Below are positions 16,502 through 25,754 of a stretch of 64,000 bases of DNA, one piece after another (the first letter of the stretch is position 1; each line of letters begins with the position of its first letter). Source of the DNA: Laspinema olomoucense D3b (GTDB lineage: Bacteria > Cyanobacteriota > Cyanobacteriia > Cyanobacteriales > Laspinemataceae); assembly GCF_025370785.1 (NCBI RefSeq), contig NZ_JAMXFA010000003.1, positions 186,001 through 250,000 of the forward strand, given 5' to 3'. The notes below the pieces were generated by a model. That model had not been told where the DNA came from and did not search any database. It was given only the letters and a program-made list of their open reading frames with translations. The translations under genes and the position numbers were made by a program.

Positions 16502-17785
16502 GTGAATCATCGAACGGATCCTTACAACCGAAAAACAAGCCAGGAGGAGCAGTTACTATACGATCACCTCCTTAATCTGGTTAAAGCGGAGCCACCGTCG
16601 GAGATGATCTCGCGCTTTCAAAGCCTCTTTATTGAAGGCAGGGACTACCCCGAAGCCGAAATCTCCGGAGCGTTAGGTCGAATGCTCACCTATAAGGGCA
16701 TGGACCAAGACTTTAAATTCATTTTAAATAGATGTTGCCACATTTTAGTGAATCGGTGGCAAATGCACAGCCAAACCCAAGAGGCGATTCCGGAGTTGGT
16801 GGCCCTGTTCGAGAGACCCGGGGGCTATAATCCTTACGGGCGATCGCGAACGGGGCGACAGTTGCAAGAATTAGTTAAAGAATTCACCTCCACCGATCAG
16901 TATCTGACCCTGCGCCGCTTATCGAAGGTAGTGCAACATAGTTCGGAAATCAGCCCGCCTAAAGAGCATAGGCCCCTAGGAACGTTTATTGATCGCTATC
17001 CCTACTTGTACTCGCATTGCCTGCTGAGTGAAGATAGCAGCTATGAGCATCAGCAAACCGTGCGAAAAATTCAAGCGCAACGGCAACGGCAATTTGAAAT
17101 CAACTTATCCCAGTATGTCACCTATCAAGTCCGGCGATCGCAGGTCCGACGGACGGGGAATGTTAATGCAGTCCGAAACCTGTCGCCGGTTAACAATCCC
17201 ACCTTACTCAGCGATCGCGAACTTTATTATTCCCTCAAAGATTATGTCGGCAAAGCAGAAGGGGGCCACACTTACCGCGACTTAGCCCAAAGCTTTATCA
17301 CCCACACCAGTCAGGCTCCAAACTACGCAGAATTTAAAGCCGATCTCTACGACTACCTAATCGGGTCCATCGACCCCGAATATGGCAAACGCCAATTTAA
17401 CGATAAATTATGTAAGCATTTAAAAGCCACCTTGCCCCAGAGTGATTCCCAGAAACTCAGCGATTTTCTGGTGGTTAGAACTTGCAGCCAACTCCTGAAC
17501 TTTTTAGTAGTAGAAAGTTCTCAAAAGCCCACTCACTTTATCTTTCTAGATGTCGTTTCTAATATTGGACCCACCCGGACAACCGGGATGCTTCTAAAAA
17601 TTGTTTTGCTCTGTCGGAAAGTCAAACCCTATTTAGAAAAACGCCTGTCTATCTTATTTAACCACTATGAAAATTCTAACAATGATAGCATTATCTGGCT
17701 CATCAAAATGTTAGAAAATATCAACGTAGCCTTAAGTACAAATTTTGGAGCGCTTGATCTATCTTTCATGAGCCAAATTGCTTAA
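16502..17785 (+). CDS. Conserved hypothetical protein, helical, cytoplasmic
   Basis: 427 residues starting at GTG 16502, supported by AGGGGG about eight bases upstream. The protein is almost wholly alpha-helical and polar with no signal or membrane segment. The N-terminal half contains several Arg-rich patches (YNPYGRSRTGRQLQE, QRQRQFEINLSQYVTYQVRRSQVRRTG). The C-terminal part has DVVSNIGPTRTTGMLLKIVLL. I believe it belongs to a conserved cyanobacterial family of unknown function, from general resemblance only. It precedes the GTPase gene on the same strand with a 125-base gap. Confidence 0.75.
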   Translation: MNHRTDPYNRKTSQEEQLLYDHLLNLVKAEPPSEMISRFQSLFIEGRDYPEAEISGALGRMLTYKGMDQDFKFILNRCCHILVNRWQMHSQTQEAIPELVALFERPGGYNPYGRSRTGRQLQELVKEFTSTDQYLTLRRLSKVVQHSSEISPPKEHRPLGTFIDRYPYLYSHCLLSEDSSYEHQQTVRKIQAQRQRQFEINLSQYVTYQVRRSQVRRTGNVNAVRNLSPVNNPTLLSDRELYYSLKDYVGKAEGGHTYRDLAQSFITHTSQAPNYAEFKADLYDYLIGSIDPEYGKRQFNDKLCKHLKATLPQSDSQKLSDFLVVRTCSQLLNFLVVESSQKPTHFIFLDVVSNIGPTRTTGMLLKIVLLCRKVKPYLEKRLSILFNHYENSNNDSIIWLIKMLENINVALSTNFGALDLSFMSQIA

Positions 17786-17910
17786 GAACCCACAATAAAA
17801 TAGTTTTAATCCTTGAACTTGAGGCATCCCCCCTCGATTTTCTCTCCCCGTCTCGGGCTGGTCTGCACTAGGATTGGTAGTGTAGAGCGCTGAAGGATAG
17901 CCCACCTCTT

Positions 17911-19443
17911 ATGACTCACGGAGGTTCCCACGAGAACGAGGAACAAATTCCTAACACCCCTCATTCCCCCTTCCCCTCACCCGGTTCCGCCAATTTAGAT
18001 GGAGAACTGGATGAGGCGATTTTGTCATTTGCAGATATTCAGGCGGACCTGAACTACAAACAAGCTAAAGACGCCCTGCGAGAGTTAGTCGCGAATCTGG
18101 ACCTGACCCCGGAAGAACGAGCGGGCTTGGATCCAGAGATTGAAGGACTCAGCACCATGCTGGATAAACTAGAACGGACGGTGGTGCAAATCGCCGTGTT
18201 TGGCATGGTGGGACGGGGAAAATCGTCGATTTTGAATGCTTTATTAGGGCAGAATGTTTTTGAAACCGGCCCGATTCACGGGGTAACCCGGACCTCCCAA
18301 GGGGTGAATTGGCGAGTAGATCGATCGCCCCTAGATGGGGGAGAAGGCAACATTACTCAACTCACCCTTTCTGGAGTTGGACAGTCTCAGATCGAACTGA
18401 TTGACACCCCGGGAATTGATGAAGTCGATGGTCAAACCCGGGAAGTTTTGGCCCAGCAGGTAGCTTCTCGCGCCGACTTAATTTTATTTGCCGTCGCCGG
18501 GGATATGACCCAGGTGGAATATGAAGCCCTGTCCCAGTTGCGGGATGCGGGGAAACCCATGCTGCTGATTTTTAACAAAATTGACCAATATCCCGAAGCC
18601 GATCGCGAGGCAGTCTATCGCAAAATCCGCGATGATCGGGTCAAAGAACTGCTGTCTGAGGATGAAATCGTCATGGCAGCCGCAGCCCCCTTAATCGCCC
18701 AAGCAACCCCTAAGAGCGATGGCACAATGGCGGTGCAGATGAAGCGGGGTTTACCGCAAGTTGATGACTTAAAATTAAAAATTCTCGAAATTTTAGACCG
18801 GGAAGGGAAATCTCTGGTAGCGCTGAATACCCTGCTTTATGCTGGGGACGTGAATGAACAATTGGTTGAGCGCAAGATGCAGATTCGGGACAAGAGTGCG
18901 AACCGATTGATTTGGAATGCGGTGATTACAAAAGCGGTGGCGATCGCCCTGAATCCGATTACGGCGATCGATATCCTTAGTGGCGCGGTGATTGATGTCA
19001 CCACGATTTTAACCTTATCAAAGCTCTATGGCATTCCCATGACCCAAGCCGGTGCCATCAATCTGCTCAAAAAAATAGCCCTGAGTATGGGCGGAATTAG
19101 TGCCAGCGAACTCCTGGCAAATCTGGGGTTATCATCCCTGAAAGGGTTATTAGGATTAGCAGCACCGGCTACGGGGGGGGCCTCTTTAGTACCCTATCTT
19201 TCCGTTGCCATTACCCAAGCCGGTGTCGCCGGGTTTTCGTCCTACGCCATTGGTCAGGTGACCAAAACCTACCTCGCCAATGGGGCATCCTGGGGACCGG
19301 ATGGGCCAAAAGCTGTGGTCACCCGAATTATTGATTCCCTTGATGAAACCACGATTATGGGTCGGATTAAGGAGGAACTCCAAGAAAAACTCCTAAAAGT
19401 GAGAGAAAGAAAAAAGCATAAAAACTCCAGTGAGTTAGGCTAA
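17911..19443 (+). CDS. Era/YcjF-like GTPase with C-terminal DUF697-type membrane domain
   Basis: 510 residues. After a disordered N-terminus and a short helical region, the G domain shows G1 GMVGRGKSS (98-106), a G2-like Thr in GVTRTSQG, G3 DTPGID (165-170) and G4 NKID (222-225). From about 330 on, hydrophobic and glycine-rich segments (AVAIALNPITAIDILSGAVI, ATGGASLVPYLSVAI) match the DUF697 region that associates with membranes. The protein is probably a membrane-bound regulatory GTPase; its pathway is unknown. Its C-terminus is highly basic (RERKKHK). It is convergent with the mechanosensitive-type gene, with hairpins between them. Confidence 0.85.
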   Translation: MTHGGSHENEEQIPNTPHSPFPSPGSANLDGELDEAILSFADIQADLNYKQAKDALRELVANLDLTPEERAGLDPEIEGLSTMLDKLERTVVQIAVFGMVGRGKSSILNALLGQNVFETGPIHGVTRTSQGVNWRVDRSPLDGGEGNITQLTLSGVGQSQIELIDTPGIDEVDGQTREVLAQQVASRADLILFAVAGDMTQVEYEALSQLRDAGKPMLLIFNKIDQYPEADREAVYRKIRDDRVKELLSEDEIVMAAAAPLIAQATPKSDGTMAVQMKRGLPQVDDLKLKILEILDREGKSLVALNTLLYAGDVNEQLVERKMQIRDKSANRLIWNAVITKAVAIALNPITAIDILSGAVIDVTTILTLSKLYGIPMTQAGAINLLKKIALSMGGISASELLANLGLSSLKGLLGLAAPATGGASLVPYLSVAITQAGVAGFSSYAIGQVTKTYLANGASWGPDGPKAVVTRIIDSLDETTIMGRIKEELQEKLLKVRERKKHKNSSELG

Positions 19444-19484
19444 GACTTTTTCATCAAGGCTTCACCCTGAAAAAGCCTGATGTT

Positions 19485-19516
19485 CCTCACTTAAAAAAGA
19501 CTGAAATTAAGTGAGG
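19485..19516. terminator. Hairpin between convergent genes
   Basis: Arms CCTCACTTAA and TTAAGTGAGG are perfectly complementary around a 12-base loop. A second small stem (AGGCTT/AAGCCT, 19458-19478) lies beside it. The position between two converging genes suggests a bidirectional terminator, although the T-tract is weak. Confidence 0.5.
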
Positions 19517-19528
19517 TAAACCCTCTCA

Positions 19529-21235
19529 TTATTTTTCTTGTCGTTGTTTGAAATCATTGCGCCATTCTCGCAATTGCTCCGACGCCACCTCGCGACCCCC
19601 TAACCCAAAGGCTAAGGCAAGGGCAACAGCAACGGCACCAAAGAGTAAACCAAAGGCCAAGTTAACAATATGAGGTGCAATCCCCATTTGTTGGAGTGCC
19701 ATCGCACCAGCCAGCGCAATAATCGCAATTCGAGCTGCTTGAGCCAGAAGCTGGGATTGGGACCCTCGGGAACCGGAAATGAGATGATAGGCCAAGTTTG
19801 CCAGGTAAAGGCCAATGCCAAACACGATCAAACCGACGAGAACCTGACCGGCGATCACTAGCAGGCCCTGCATAATCACCGTGAGGGCGGGTAATTGCAG
19901 GACTTCTGTCGCTGCCACGGCCCCAAAGAGCATAATGCCAACCCAGGTGACAATCCCGACAATTTCTGCGGGAGTTCTTGTAGGAGTCGCGGAGGGTTGG
20001 ACAACGGTTTGTTGACCCGATCGCATATCCGGTGCATCTGCCGGTGGGGGTGGGGGGGGATTACCACTCCGGGTCGTCGGCAGACCCAGCCAGGAGAAGA
20101 TATTGTTAAAGCCGATGCTGCGAAGAATGCGGATGACCAGATCCGAGGCGAACTTGGCGATCGCATAAAATAACGCCAAAATGAACCCGGCGGTCAAAAC
20201 CAGGGGAATGGCGGACATGATTTGCGACAACATGGCGATCGCAGGCGCGGAGATCGCCGCGATTTCCAACGCATTCAACGCCGCGATCGCCGTTGGAATC
20301 AGAATCAAGACATAGACAATCGTCCCAATCAGTTGAGACAGAGACATCCCATCTTGAGTCCGGGACAGACCCAACTGAGCACCGAGGCGATCGGTTCCCG
20401 TCGCCGCCAGCAAGTTGGTGACAATGCCGCGCACAATCCGGGCCATAAACCAACCCACAGCCCCAATAATCAGGGCCATCAGAATTTTAGGCACCGCCGA
20501 CAGAAAGTCATTGACCAAATTCTGAACCGGCAGCACATTTAACTCTAAGGCATTCAGAATTAAAGGCAGAAAGAACAGGAAAATAAACCAGTAGAGGGCG
20601 TTGCCGAGGGTTTCATTGAGTAAAAACCGGCTTTCCCCAGCAGTTTGGGGGTCTGTCGCCTCTCCTGTTTGCTCTGCAAGCCGTTCATCTAACCGGAACT
20701 GCGCTAATCCCCGAGTCAGCAACATTTTGGACAGGGTTGCCAGGATCCAGGCCACACCCAACAGGACTGCCGCACCGCCAATCTTGGGTAGATAAGCAAA
20801 AATCTGCTCTAAGAACCGATTTAGGGGCTGGGAAACCACCTCCAGATTCAGGGCCTGGAGAAAGGCGACCAAGACAAAAATCATGATCAGCCAGTAAACC
20901 GTATTCGAGATCCACTTTTCCGTGGGAGGCATCTCCTGTCCCGGTGCTCGTCCCATGACGGCACTGGCAATCCGGTTGTCCAGATTTGTGCTGTGGAGGA
21001 TCTTTCTAATAATTCCTGCCACAAGGGTAGCTACGATCCAGCCACCGATGAGAATGGCGAGCGCTCCTAATAAACTGGGCAGGAATGTCCCCAGCTGGAC
21101 CAAGAGGGCTTGAACAAATCCCGTAATCTGCCCCAGGCCAAAGCCCGCCGCGAATCCGGGTTCCTGAGCCAGCAGCGCTTCAGGGTTTAAATTACCCCAA
21201 AACATGACTGATGTTTCGTGCAAAATTCCATTCAT
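19529..21235 (-). CDS. Mechanosensitive-channel-type membrane protein with repeated conserved TM helices
   Basis: 568 residues with about a dozen hydrophobic segments. Four similar units recur, each a glycine-rich helix followed by an amphipathic segment: LPSLLGALAILIGGWIVATL, LPKIGGAAVLLGVAWILATL, VPKILMALIIGAVGWFMARI and IPLVLTAGFILALFYAIAKF. This repeat is the 'conserved TM helix' found beside MscS channels (Pfam TM_helix). I see no MscS beta domain, so the protein may be a channel-like or accessory membrane protein rather than a classical MscS. A proline run (PPPPPP) links the third and last thirds. The ATG at 21235 is used. Confidence 0.8.
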   Translation of the reverse strand: MNGILHETSVMFWGNLNPEALLAQEPGFAAGFGLGQITGFVQALLVQLGTFLPSLLGALAILIGGWIVATLVAGIIRKILHSTNLDNRIASAVMGRAPGQEMPPTEKWISNTVYWLIMIFVLVAFLQALNLEVVSQPLNRFLEQIFAYLPKIGGAAVLLGVAWILATLSKMLLTRGLAQFRLDERLAEQTGEATDPQTAGESRFLLNETLGNALYWFIFLFFLPLILNALELNVLPVQNLVNDFLSAVPKILMALIIGAVGWFMARIVRGIVTNLLAATGTDRLGAQLGLSRTQDGMSLSQLIGTIVYVLILIPTAIAALNALEIAAISAPAIAMLSQIMSAIPLVLTAGFILALFYAIAKFASDLVIRILRSIGFNNIFSWLGLPTTRSGNPPPPPPADAPDMRSGQQTVVQPSATPTRTPAEIVGIVTWVGIMLFGAVAATEVLQLPALTVIMQGLLVIAGQVLVGLIVFGIGLYLANLAYHLISGSRGSQSQLLAQAARIAIIALAGAMALQQMGIAPHIVNLAFGLLFGAVAVALALAFGLGGREVASEQLREWRNDFKQRQEK

Positions 21236-21617
21236 AAGGTGATTTGGCTGTACTTCCGATATGACCGTTCAACACACTTGATCATCAAGTAAATGCGAGT
21301 CAGTGCATTTGCCCCTATCCTACAGGGCTATGCATCTGTTGCTGTAGTCTATGCGATCTTTTGCGTTTTTCCCAATTCTCAACTGAGGTGGAGCAAACGC
21401 TTTATGGTTCAATTGTTCGTAACTAGAAATTAGATTAGGGACAATTTGTCACAAAATATTAGAACTGTAGTGATTTGTAACAATTCTGCCCCAGTCCAAG
21501 GGAAGGGTCTGCTGTCTTCTCCCGCCGATACTCCCCTTCCCACCCTTCTAGCCCATAGAAATTTCTTTTCTAGGGGGAATTTTTGTAAAAGATTGTCATC
21601 ATTAGGTCTAATTTCTC
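21236..21617. other. Divergent intergenic region
   Basis: About 380 bases between the mechanosensitive-type gene and the SRPBCC gene. No convincing ORF, RNA gene or repeat is seen. It presumably carries both promoters. Confidence 0.4.
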
Positions 21618-22079
21618 ATGTCATCTCAAGTCTTTGAACAGTCTATTCAAATTCAGGCCAGCCCTAGGGTTGTTGATTACTGTATTACCGATCGCGCATT
21701 AATGCACCAGTGGTTAAATCCTGCCTTGCGTTGCGAACCGATTGGCGAATGGGATACCTCTGTGGGGAGTCGTAGTCGGTTTATTCTGAATATTCCCTTG
21801 TTGCAACCGAGCTTAAACTGTGCGATCGCCCAACGGGAACCGGGGCTGATTGTCTGGGAGTTTCAGGGATTTTTCAAAGGCTGCGATCGCTGGGATTGTC
21901 AACAGGACGGCAACCAGACTCGACTCATCAATCGCTTTGAATTTGAAATTCCCAATCCCCTAGTCGCCTGGGGCTTTAATTTGTTTGCTGCAACTTGGAC
22001 CCAGAAAGATATGCAGGCCCAACTCCATCGCCTCAAACAACTTGCTGAACAGATTGATCCCGATATTGCTAAAGGTTAA
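21618..22079 (+). CDS. SRPBCC (START-like) family protein
   Basis: 153 residues with the typical opening of polyketide-cyclase/SRPBCC proteins: a beta strand (FEQSIQIQASPRVVDYCITD), then HQWLNPALRCEP and GSRSRFIL, followed by strands and a long C-terminal helix (TWTQKDMQAQLHRLKQLAEQ). Such proteins bind a hydrophobic ligand in a cavity; the ligand here is unknown. No signal peptide. It is convergent with the SirB1 gene, leaving a 77-base gap. The fold assignment is by pattern, and the function is open. Confidence 0.75.
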   Translation: MSSQVFEQSIQIQASPRVVDYCITDRALMHQWLNPALRCEPIGEWDTSVGSRSRFILNIPLLQPSLNCAIAQREPGLIVWEFQGFFKGCDRWDCQQDGNQTRLINRFEFEIPNPLVAWGFNLFAATWTQKDMQAQLHRLKQLAEQIDPDIAKG

Positions 22080-22156
22080 AGTTGGAAAAATTTATTTCTA
22101 AAGAAAGATTGACAAACTGAAAGAAGTGTGTAGCCGTAGGTGTCGGAGATTTTCTT

Positions 22157-22987
22157 TTACTCATTCTCCTGCCAAGTGATGCGATCGAGAATTTGCCGAA
22201 TTACTGAGGCATCTTCAGCTTGGGGAACTCGGTCCAAATAGGTTTGTAAGTCCTGACGGGCCTGGGTCCATCGGCCATTTTGATAGTAAAACAAACCGCG
22301 ATCGCGCAATTCCAACGGCGAATCTGGAAACAATAGCAAAATCCTTTCGATCGCCCCTAGACATTTCTCCGAATCCCCGCGATTCAGATAAATCATCTTT
22401 AAATTGGTCAGTATCCGGGCCAAAAACTGTTTGCGCGTTACCGCTGTTAAAAACTCTGGACGCATCGACACTTCCGGACCATAAATTTGCTGTAGACGTT
22501 GTTCGCAGTCTTCTGTGAACAACACCTCGCCCCGATTAAACGCATCCACAAAAATCCCCGCCCCTTCAAACTCTGGGCGAATTAAAAAATGTCCTGGCAT
22601 CCCAATTCCCACCATTGGAAAATCCAGCCGCCTTGCAATTTCTAGGTAAATTAAGGCTAGGGTGATGGGGATGCCAGTCCGACGGGCGATCGCATCATTC
22701 AGGAAACTATTACAGGGGTCATAATAATCCCGGGTATTGCCAGTAAATCCCAAATCTTCATAGAGATAGCCATTGATCGCCCTAACAATTCGCAAGGGAT
22801 AGCGTTGCTCCTTTAACCGTTGTGCAACCTCCCCTGCCATCACATCCAGCACATTGAGATATTCCGCCGGATCCAGGGTGGGGTATTCTTCTTGCGCGAT
22901 ATATAGCGCTGCCTTAGCGAGATCGATTTGGTTGTCGTTTTGCTGAATCTCTTGGTAGAACGATTGCCGCGCTAGGGGAAAGTTCAT
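22157..22987 (-). CDS. SirB1 family protein (transglutaminase-like plus TPR)
   Basis: 276 residues. The N-terminal two thirds match the SirB1/transglutaminase-like N domain: LNVLDVMAGEVAQRL, YNPxNSFLxDxxxRRxGIPITLALIYLEIARRL-like sequence seen as DPCNSFLNDAIARRTGIP, then GIGMPGHFLIR. The last third is a TPR-type helical repeat (YLNRGDSEKCLGAIERILLL, YYQNGRWTQARQDL). The family is widespread in cyanobacteria and proteobacteria, and its biochemical role is not settled. It is divergent from lgt, with a 195-base shared upstream region. Confidence 0.85.
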   Translation of the reverse strand: MNFPLARQSFYQEIQQNDNQIDLAKAALYIAQEEYPTLDPAEYLNVLDVMAGEVAQRLKEQRYPLRIVRAINGYLYEDLGFTGNTRDYYDPCNSFLNDAIARRTGIPITLALIYLEIARRLDFPMVGIGMPGHFLIRPEFEGAGIFVDAFNRGEVLFTEDCEQRLQQIYGPEVSMRPEFLTAVTRKQFLARILTNLKMIYLNRGDSEKCLGAIERILLLFPDSPLELRDRGLFYYQNGRWTQARQDLQTYLDRVPQAEDASVIRQILDRITWQENE

Positions 22988-23182
22988 CTGAATTTAAAAC
23001 GATTAAATAGAATTGCCTTGGGGTCTCAAGGCGATCGCGCCTATCTCCCCCTGAAGATAGCAAAGATTTGGCCCCCTGACTATTTTTGGCCTCCATGACT
23101 TCATAGCCTGAAGTACCCTAGAAACGAAAGAGAAACAAGACGACTGCACCTGTCGTCCCCCCAACGGCGTACTATTAAGTTT

Positions 23183-24049
23183 ATGACTATTGTTACTCTA
23201 CCCCTCGCCCTGACATTTGCCTCCCCAGGCCCGATCCTCGTCGAAATCGGACCCCTAACCATCCGTTGGTACGGGTTCTTAATTGCGACTGCCGTTTTGA
23301 TTGGCGTCAGTCTCTCTCAATTTTTAGCCAAACGCCGCAACGTCAACCCCGAGCTCATGGGTGACTTGATCCTCTGGTTAGTCCTGGGCGCTATTCCCTT
23401 GGCGCGACTGTATTATGTCCTGTTTCAATGGGAAAACTATGCCGATAATCCGGGCCAAATCTTTGCGATTTGGCGAGGAGGTATTGCTATTCACGGCGCA
23501 ATTATTGGAGGGACGATCGCCACCTTGATTTTTGCCCGATTCAACCGAATTCCCTTCTGGCAATTAGCCGATTTAGTTGCCCCGTCCGTAATTTTAGGTC
23601 AGGCGATCGGACGCTGGGGAAACTTCTTTAATTCTGAAGCATTCGGCAGACCCACCAATTTACCCTGGAAACTCTACATTCCCCCGGAATCTCGTCCGTT
23701 TAAATATATTGGCGAGCAGTATTTCCATCCCACTTTTTTATATGAATCCCTGTGGAATCTGGGCTTATTTGCCTTATTACTGTTTTTATTCTTTCGCTCT
23801 CTCCAAGGTAAACCACGTTTAAAAGTCGGCACATTATTTTTAGTTTATATGGCCGTCTATAGCTGCGGTCGCTTCTGGATTGAAGGGTTGCGACTCGATA
23901 GCTTAATGTTCGGTCCCCTACGCATGGCTCAATTTGTCAGTTTAACGGGTATTGTCTTAGGCATTGCTGGATTAGTCTGGCTTTATGGGTTCAATCGTCC
24001 TTTACCTGACGTCGTATCCCGCACCAACGATGAGCCCTCTTCTTCCTAG
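23183..24049 (+). CDS. lgt: Prolipoprotein diacylglyceryl transferase Lgt
   Basis: 288 residues, normal for Lgt. It transfers diacylglycerol from phosphatidylglycerol to the lipobox cysteine of prolipoproteins in the inner membrane. Seven membrane segments can be placed. Signatures: an N-terminal IRWYGFLIA, the Lgt box [27 protein letters not shown], and the C-terminal [13 protein letters not shown]. The ATG at 23183 fits the family start. It is a single gene divergent from the SirB1 gene. The candidate sRNA copy 2 lies after it on the opposite strand. Confidence 0.95.
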   Translation: MTIVTLPLALTFASPGPILVEIGPLTIRWYGFLIATAVLIGVSLSQFLAKRRNVNPELMGDLILWLVLGAIPLARLYYVLFQWENYADNPGQIFAIWRGGIAIHGAIIGGTIATLIFARFNRIPFWQLADLVAPSVILGQAIGRWGNFFNSEAFGRPTNLPWKLYIPPESRPFKYIGEQYFHPTFLYESLWNLGLFALLLFLFFRSLQGKPRLKVGTLFLVYMAVYSCGRFWIEGLRLDSLMFGPLRMAQFVSLTGIVLGIAGLVWLYGFNRPLPDVVSRTNDEPSSS

Positions 24050-24180
24050 AAATTCTCCAAAAAAAACCAAGGACCAAAAACTGGGTTCCTTACCCAAATT
24101 GATGGCAAAGTTACATAGATGTAGTCAAGAAACACGGTTTCTAATCTTTACGGTAACCCTGCCGTATAATTGGGATCTAA

Positions 24181-24272
24181 AAAATAAAAAAACCCTAGAA
24201 TAAATTCTAGGGTTTAACCAGGGTGCATCTACCAGTGCTTGATTACCTCATAGAGCCGGTAACATCCGGAAC
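24181..24272 (-). ncRNA. Candidate small RNA, copy 2 (with intrinsic terminator)
   Basis: On the minus strand there is a 5' stem CCGG-loop-CCGG (24256-24269), the same core GTAGATGCACCCTG (24219-24232) as at 5083-5096, then a strong stem CCCTAGAA/TTCTAGGG (24193-24212) followed by a T-rich tract (24181-24192). The terminator stem differs from copy 1 in sequence but not in shape, which supports selection on structure. It lies between lgt and cobM, antisense to any cobM leader. Transcription is not shown. Confidence 0.5.
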
Positions 24273-24307
24273 CTTCTTAATTCTTTCCCTGATTTTGTTT
24301 GATTTTA

Positions 24308-25141
24308 ATGTCAAAATTCCAACCAACTGACCGACAACCAACCCACTCGGCCCAGCTCAAACCTGCTGTTTATATCGTCGGGGCCGGACCGGGAGACCCA
24401 GATTTATTAACGGTCAAAGCTCAAAAAATTCTGGCGATCGCCGATACGATTCTCTACGCTGACTCCCTCGTTCCCAAACAAATTTTAGAAGGGGTTCGTC
24501 CTGATGCCGAAGTCATTCCCACGGGCAATAAAACCCTAGAAGATATCCTACCCATCATGATTGACCGAGTACGCCAAGGTCACTCTGTCGTTCGCCTCCA
24601 TTCCGGGGACCCCAGCCTTTACAGTGCCATTTCAGAACAAATGCACGCCTTAGCCGATGCAGACATTCCCTGTGAAATTATCCCCGGAATTAGTGCCTTT
24701 CAAGCGGCTGCTGCTAAACTCAACCTGGAACTCACCATTCCCGAACTGGTGCAAACCATCATCCTCACCCGGGTCAGTGGTCGAGCCTCCTCGGTCCCGG
24801 AATCGGAAGAATTAGCCGCTTTAGCCGCCCATAAAGCCAGTTTGTGCCTTTATTTGAGTGCGCGCCACATTGAAGAGGCTCAAGCCAAACTGATGGAACA
24901 TTATCCCCCAGAAATGCCCGTTGCTATTTGCTACCGGATTGGATGGCCCGATGAAAAAATTGTGGTGGTCCCTCTGAAAGAGATGGCGCGAGTTACTCAT
25001 TCTGAAAACTTAATTCGGACGACCCTGTATTTAATTAGTCCAGCTTTGGCAGAACCGAAAACCCAGGCAGGAACGGAAACCCCGCGATCGCGCCTCTACC
25101 ATCCGGACCATAGCCACCTGTTTCGACCTACCCCTCGCTAG
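24308..25141 (+). CDS. cobM: Precorrin-4 / cobalt-precorrin-4 C11-methyltransferase
   Basis: 277 residues from the ATG at 24308; a TTG nine bases earlier is less likely. It is an S-adenosylmethionine-dependent methylase of corrin (vitamin B12) synthesis that methylates C11. Seen: the family opening VYIVGAGPGDPDLLTVKA, YADSLVP, the second glycine-rich motif RLHSGDPSLYSAI, PGISAFQAAAA and the TRVSGRAS segment typical of CobM/CbiF. The last 30 residues are polar and extra. I looked for a cobalamin riboswitch in front of it and saw none; the sRNA-like element on the other strand is there instead. Confidence 0.93.
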   Translation: MSKFQPTDRQPTHSAQLKPAVYIVGAGPGDPDLLTVKAQKILAIADTILYADSLVPKQILEGVRPDAEVIPTGNKTLEDILPIMIDRVRQGHSVVRLHSGDPSLYSAISEQMHALADADIPCEIIPGISAFQAAAAKLNLELTIPELVQTIILTRVSGRASSVPESEELAALAAHKASLCLYLSARHIEEAQAKLMEHYPPEMPVAICYRIGWPDEKIVVVPLKEMARVTHSENLIRTTLYLISPALAEPKTQAGTETPRSRLYHPDHSHLFRPTPR

Positions 25142-25209
25142 AGATGACGCCCCGTCGGATACTCTAATATAAATGTCCATCAGTTCTGTATCAAGAGATA
25201 GGTAAAGCC

Positions 25210-25689
25210 TTGCTAGACGAACAAGCGAAAAAAACAATCCTCCGTAAGATTCCCCACGGACTCTATATTTGCGGTGTCAAAGATGGGGAAAATGTCAACG
25301 GTTTCACCGCCAGTTGGGTGATGCAAGGGTCCTTTGAACCGCCCTTAGTCATCAACTGCGTTAAACAAGATTCCGGGTCCCACGCCATGATTGAAGCCAG
25401 TGGCGTCTTTGCTCTAAGTTTCTTAGAAGCGGGACAAAAAGACTTAGCCCAAAAATTCTTTAAGCCCCAGCGCCGGGTCGGGGATAAATTTGAAGATGTG
25501 GAGTTTTATCTGGGGGAAACCGGCTGTCCGATTATCTCTGACTCCCTGGGGTATGTGGAATGTAATGTGGTGGGTTCGGTGAAAAAGGGTGATCACACCG
25601 TCTTTGTCGGGGAAGTGATTGCCGCAGGAGTCCACCGAGAGGGTGAACCCTTGTTGCTGGAAAGCACCGGATGGAATTACGGCGGATAA
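25210..25689 (+). CDS. Flavin reductase-like (FMN-binding) protein
   Basis: 159 residues from a TTG at 25210, chosen because the resulting N-terminus (MLDEQAKKTILRKIPHGLYI) fits the cyanobacterial family. The flavin-reductase fold is seen in GLYICGVKDGENVNGFTASWVMQ, the FMN-contacting TASW, NCVKQDS and the C-terminal GDHTVFVGEV. It may act as a small NAD(P)H:FMN reductase or as the reductase-like part of the flavodiiron system. It follows cobM by 68 bases and precedes the tautomerase gene by 65 bases on the same strand; co-transcription is possible. Confidence 0.85.
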   Translation: MLDEQAKKTILRKIPHGLYICGVKDGENVNGFTASWVMQGSFEPPLVINCVKQDSGSHAMIEASGVFALSFLEAGQKDLAQKFFKPQRRVGDKFEDVEFYLGETGCPIISDSLGYVECNVVGSVKKGDHTVFVGEVIAAGVHREGEPLLLESTGWNYGG

Positions 25690-25754
25690 TTTGGAATAGA
25701 GACTGTTCCGGGATCCCGATTTGAATCAGAAAGACGCAAGTTAGAAGGTCAATT

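Noticed and set aside
16227-16538. 103-codon minus-strand frame overlapping the start of the 16502 gene
   Set aside because: It begins with TTG, has no good ribosome site, overlaps a better gene and its composition does not look protein-like.
24050-24307. Cobalamin riboswitch before cobM
   Set aside because: No B12-box-like sequence or expected fold is seen; the stems present fit the duplicated sRNA element on the other strand.
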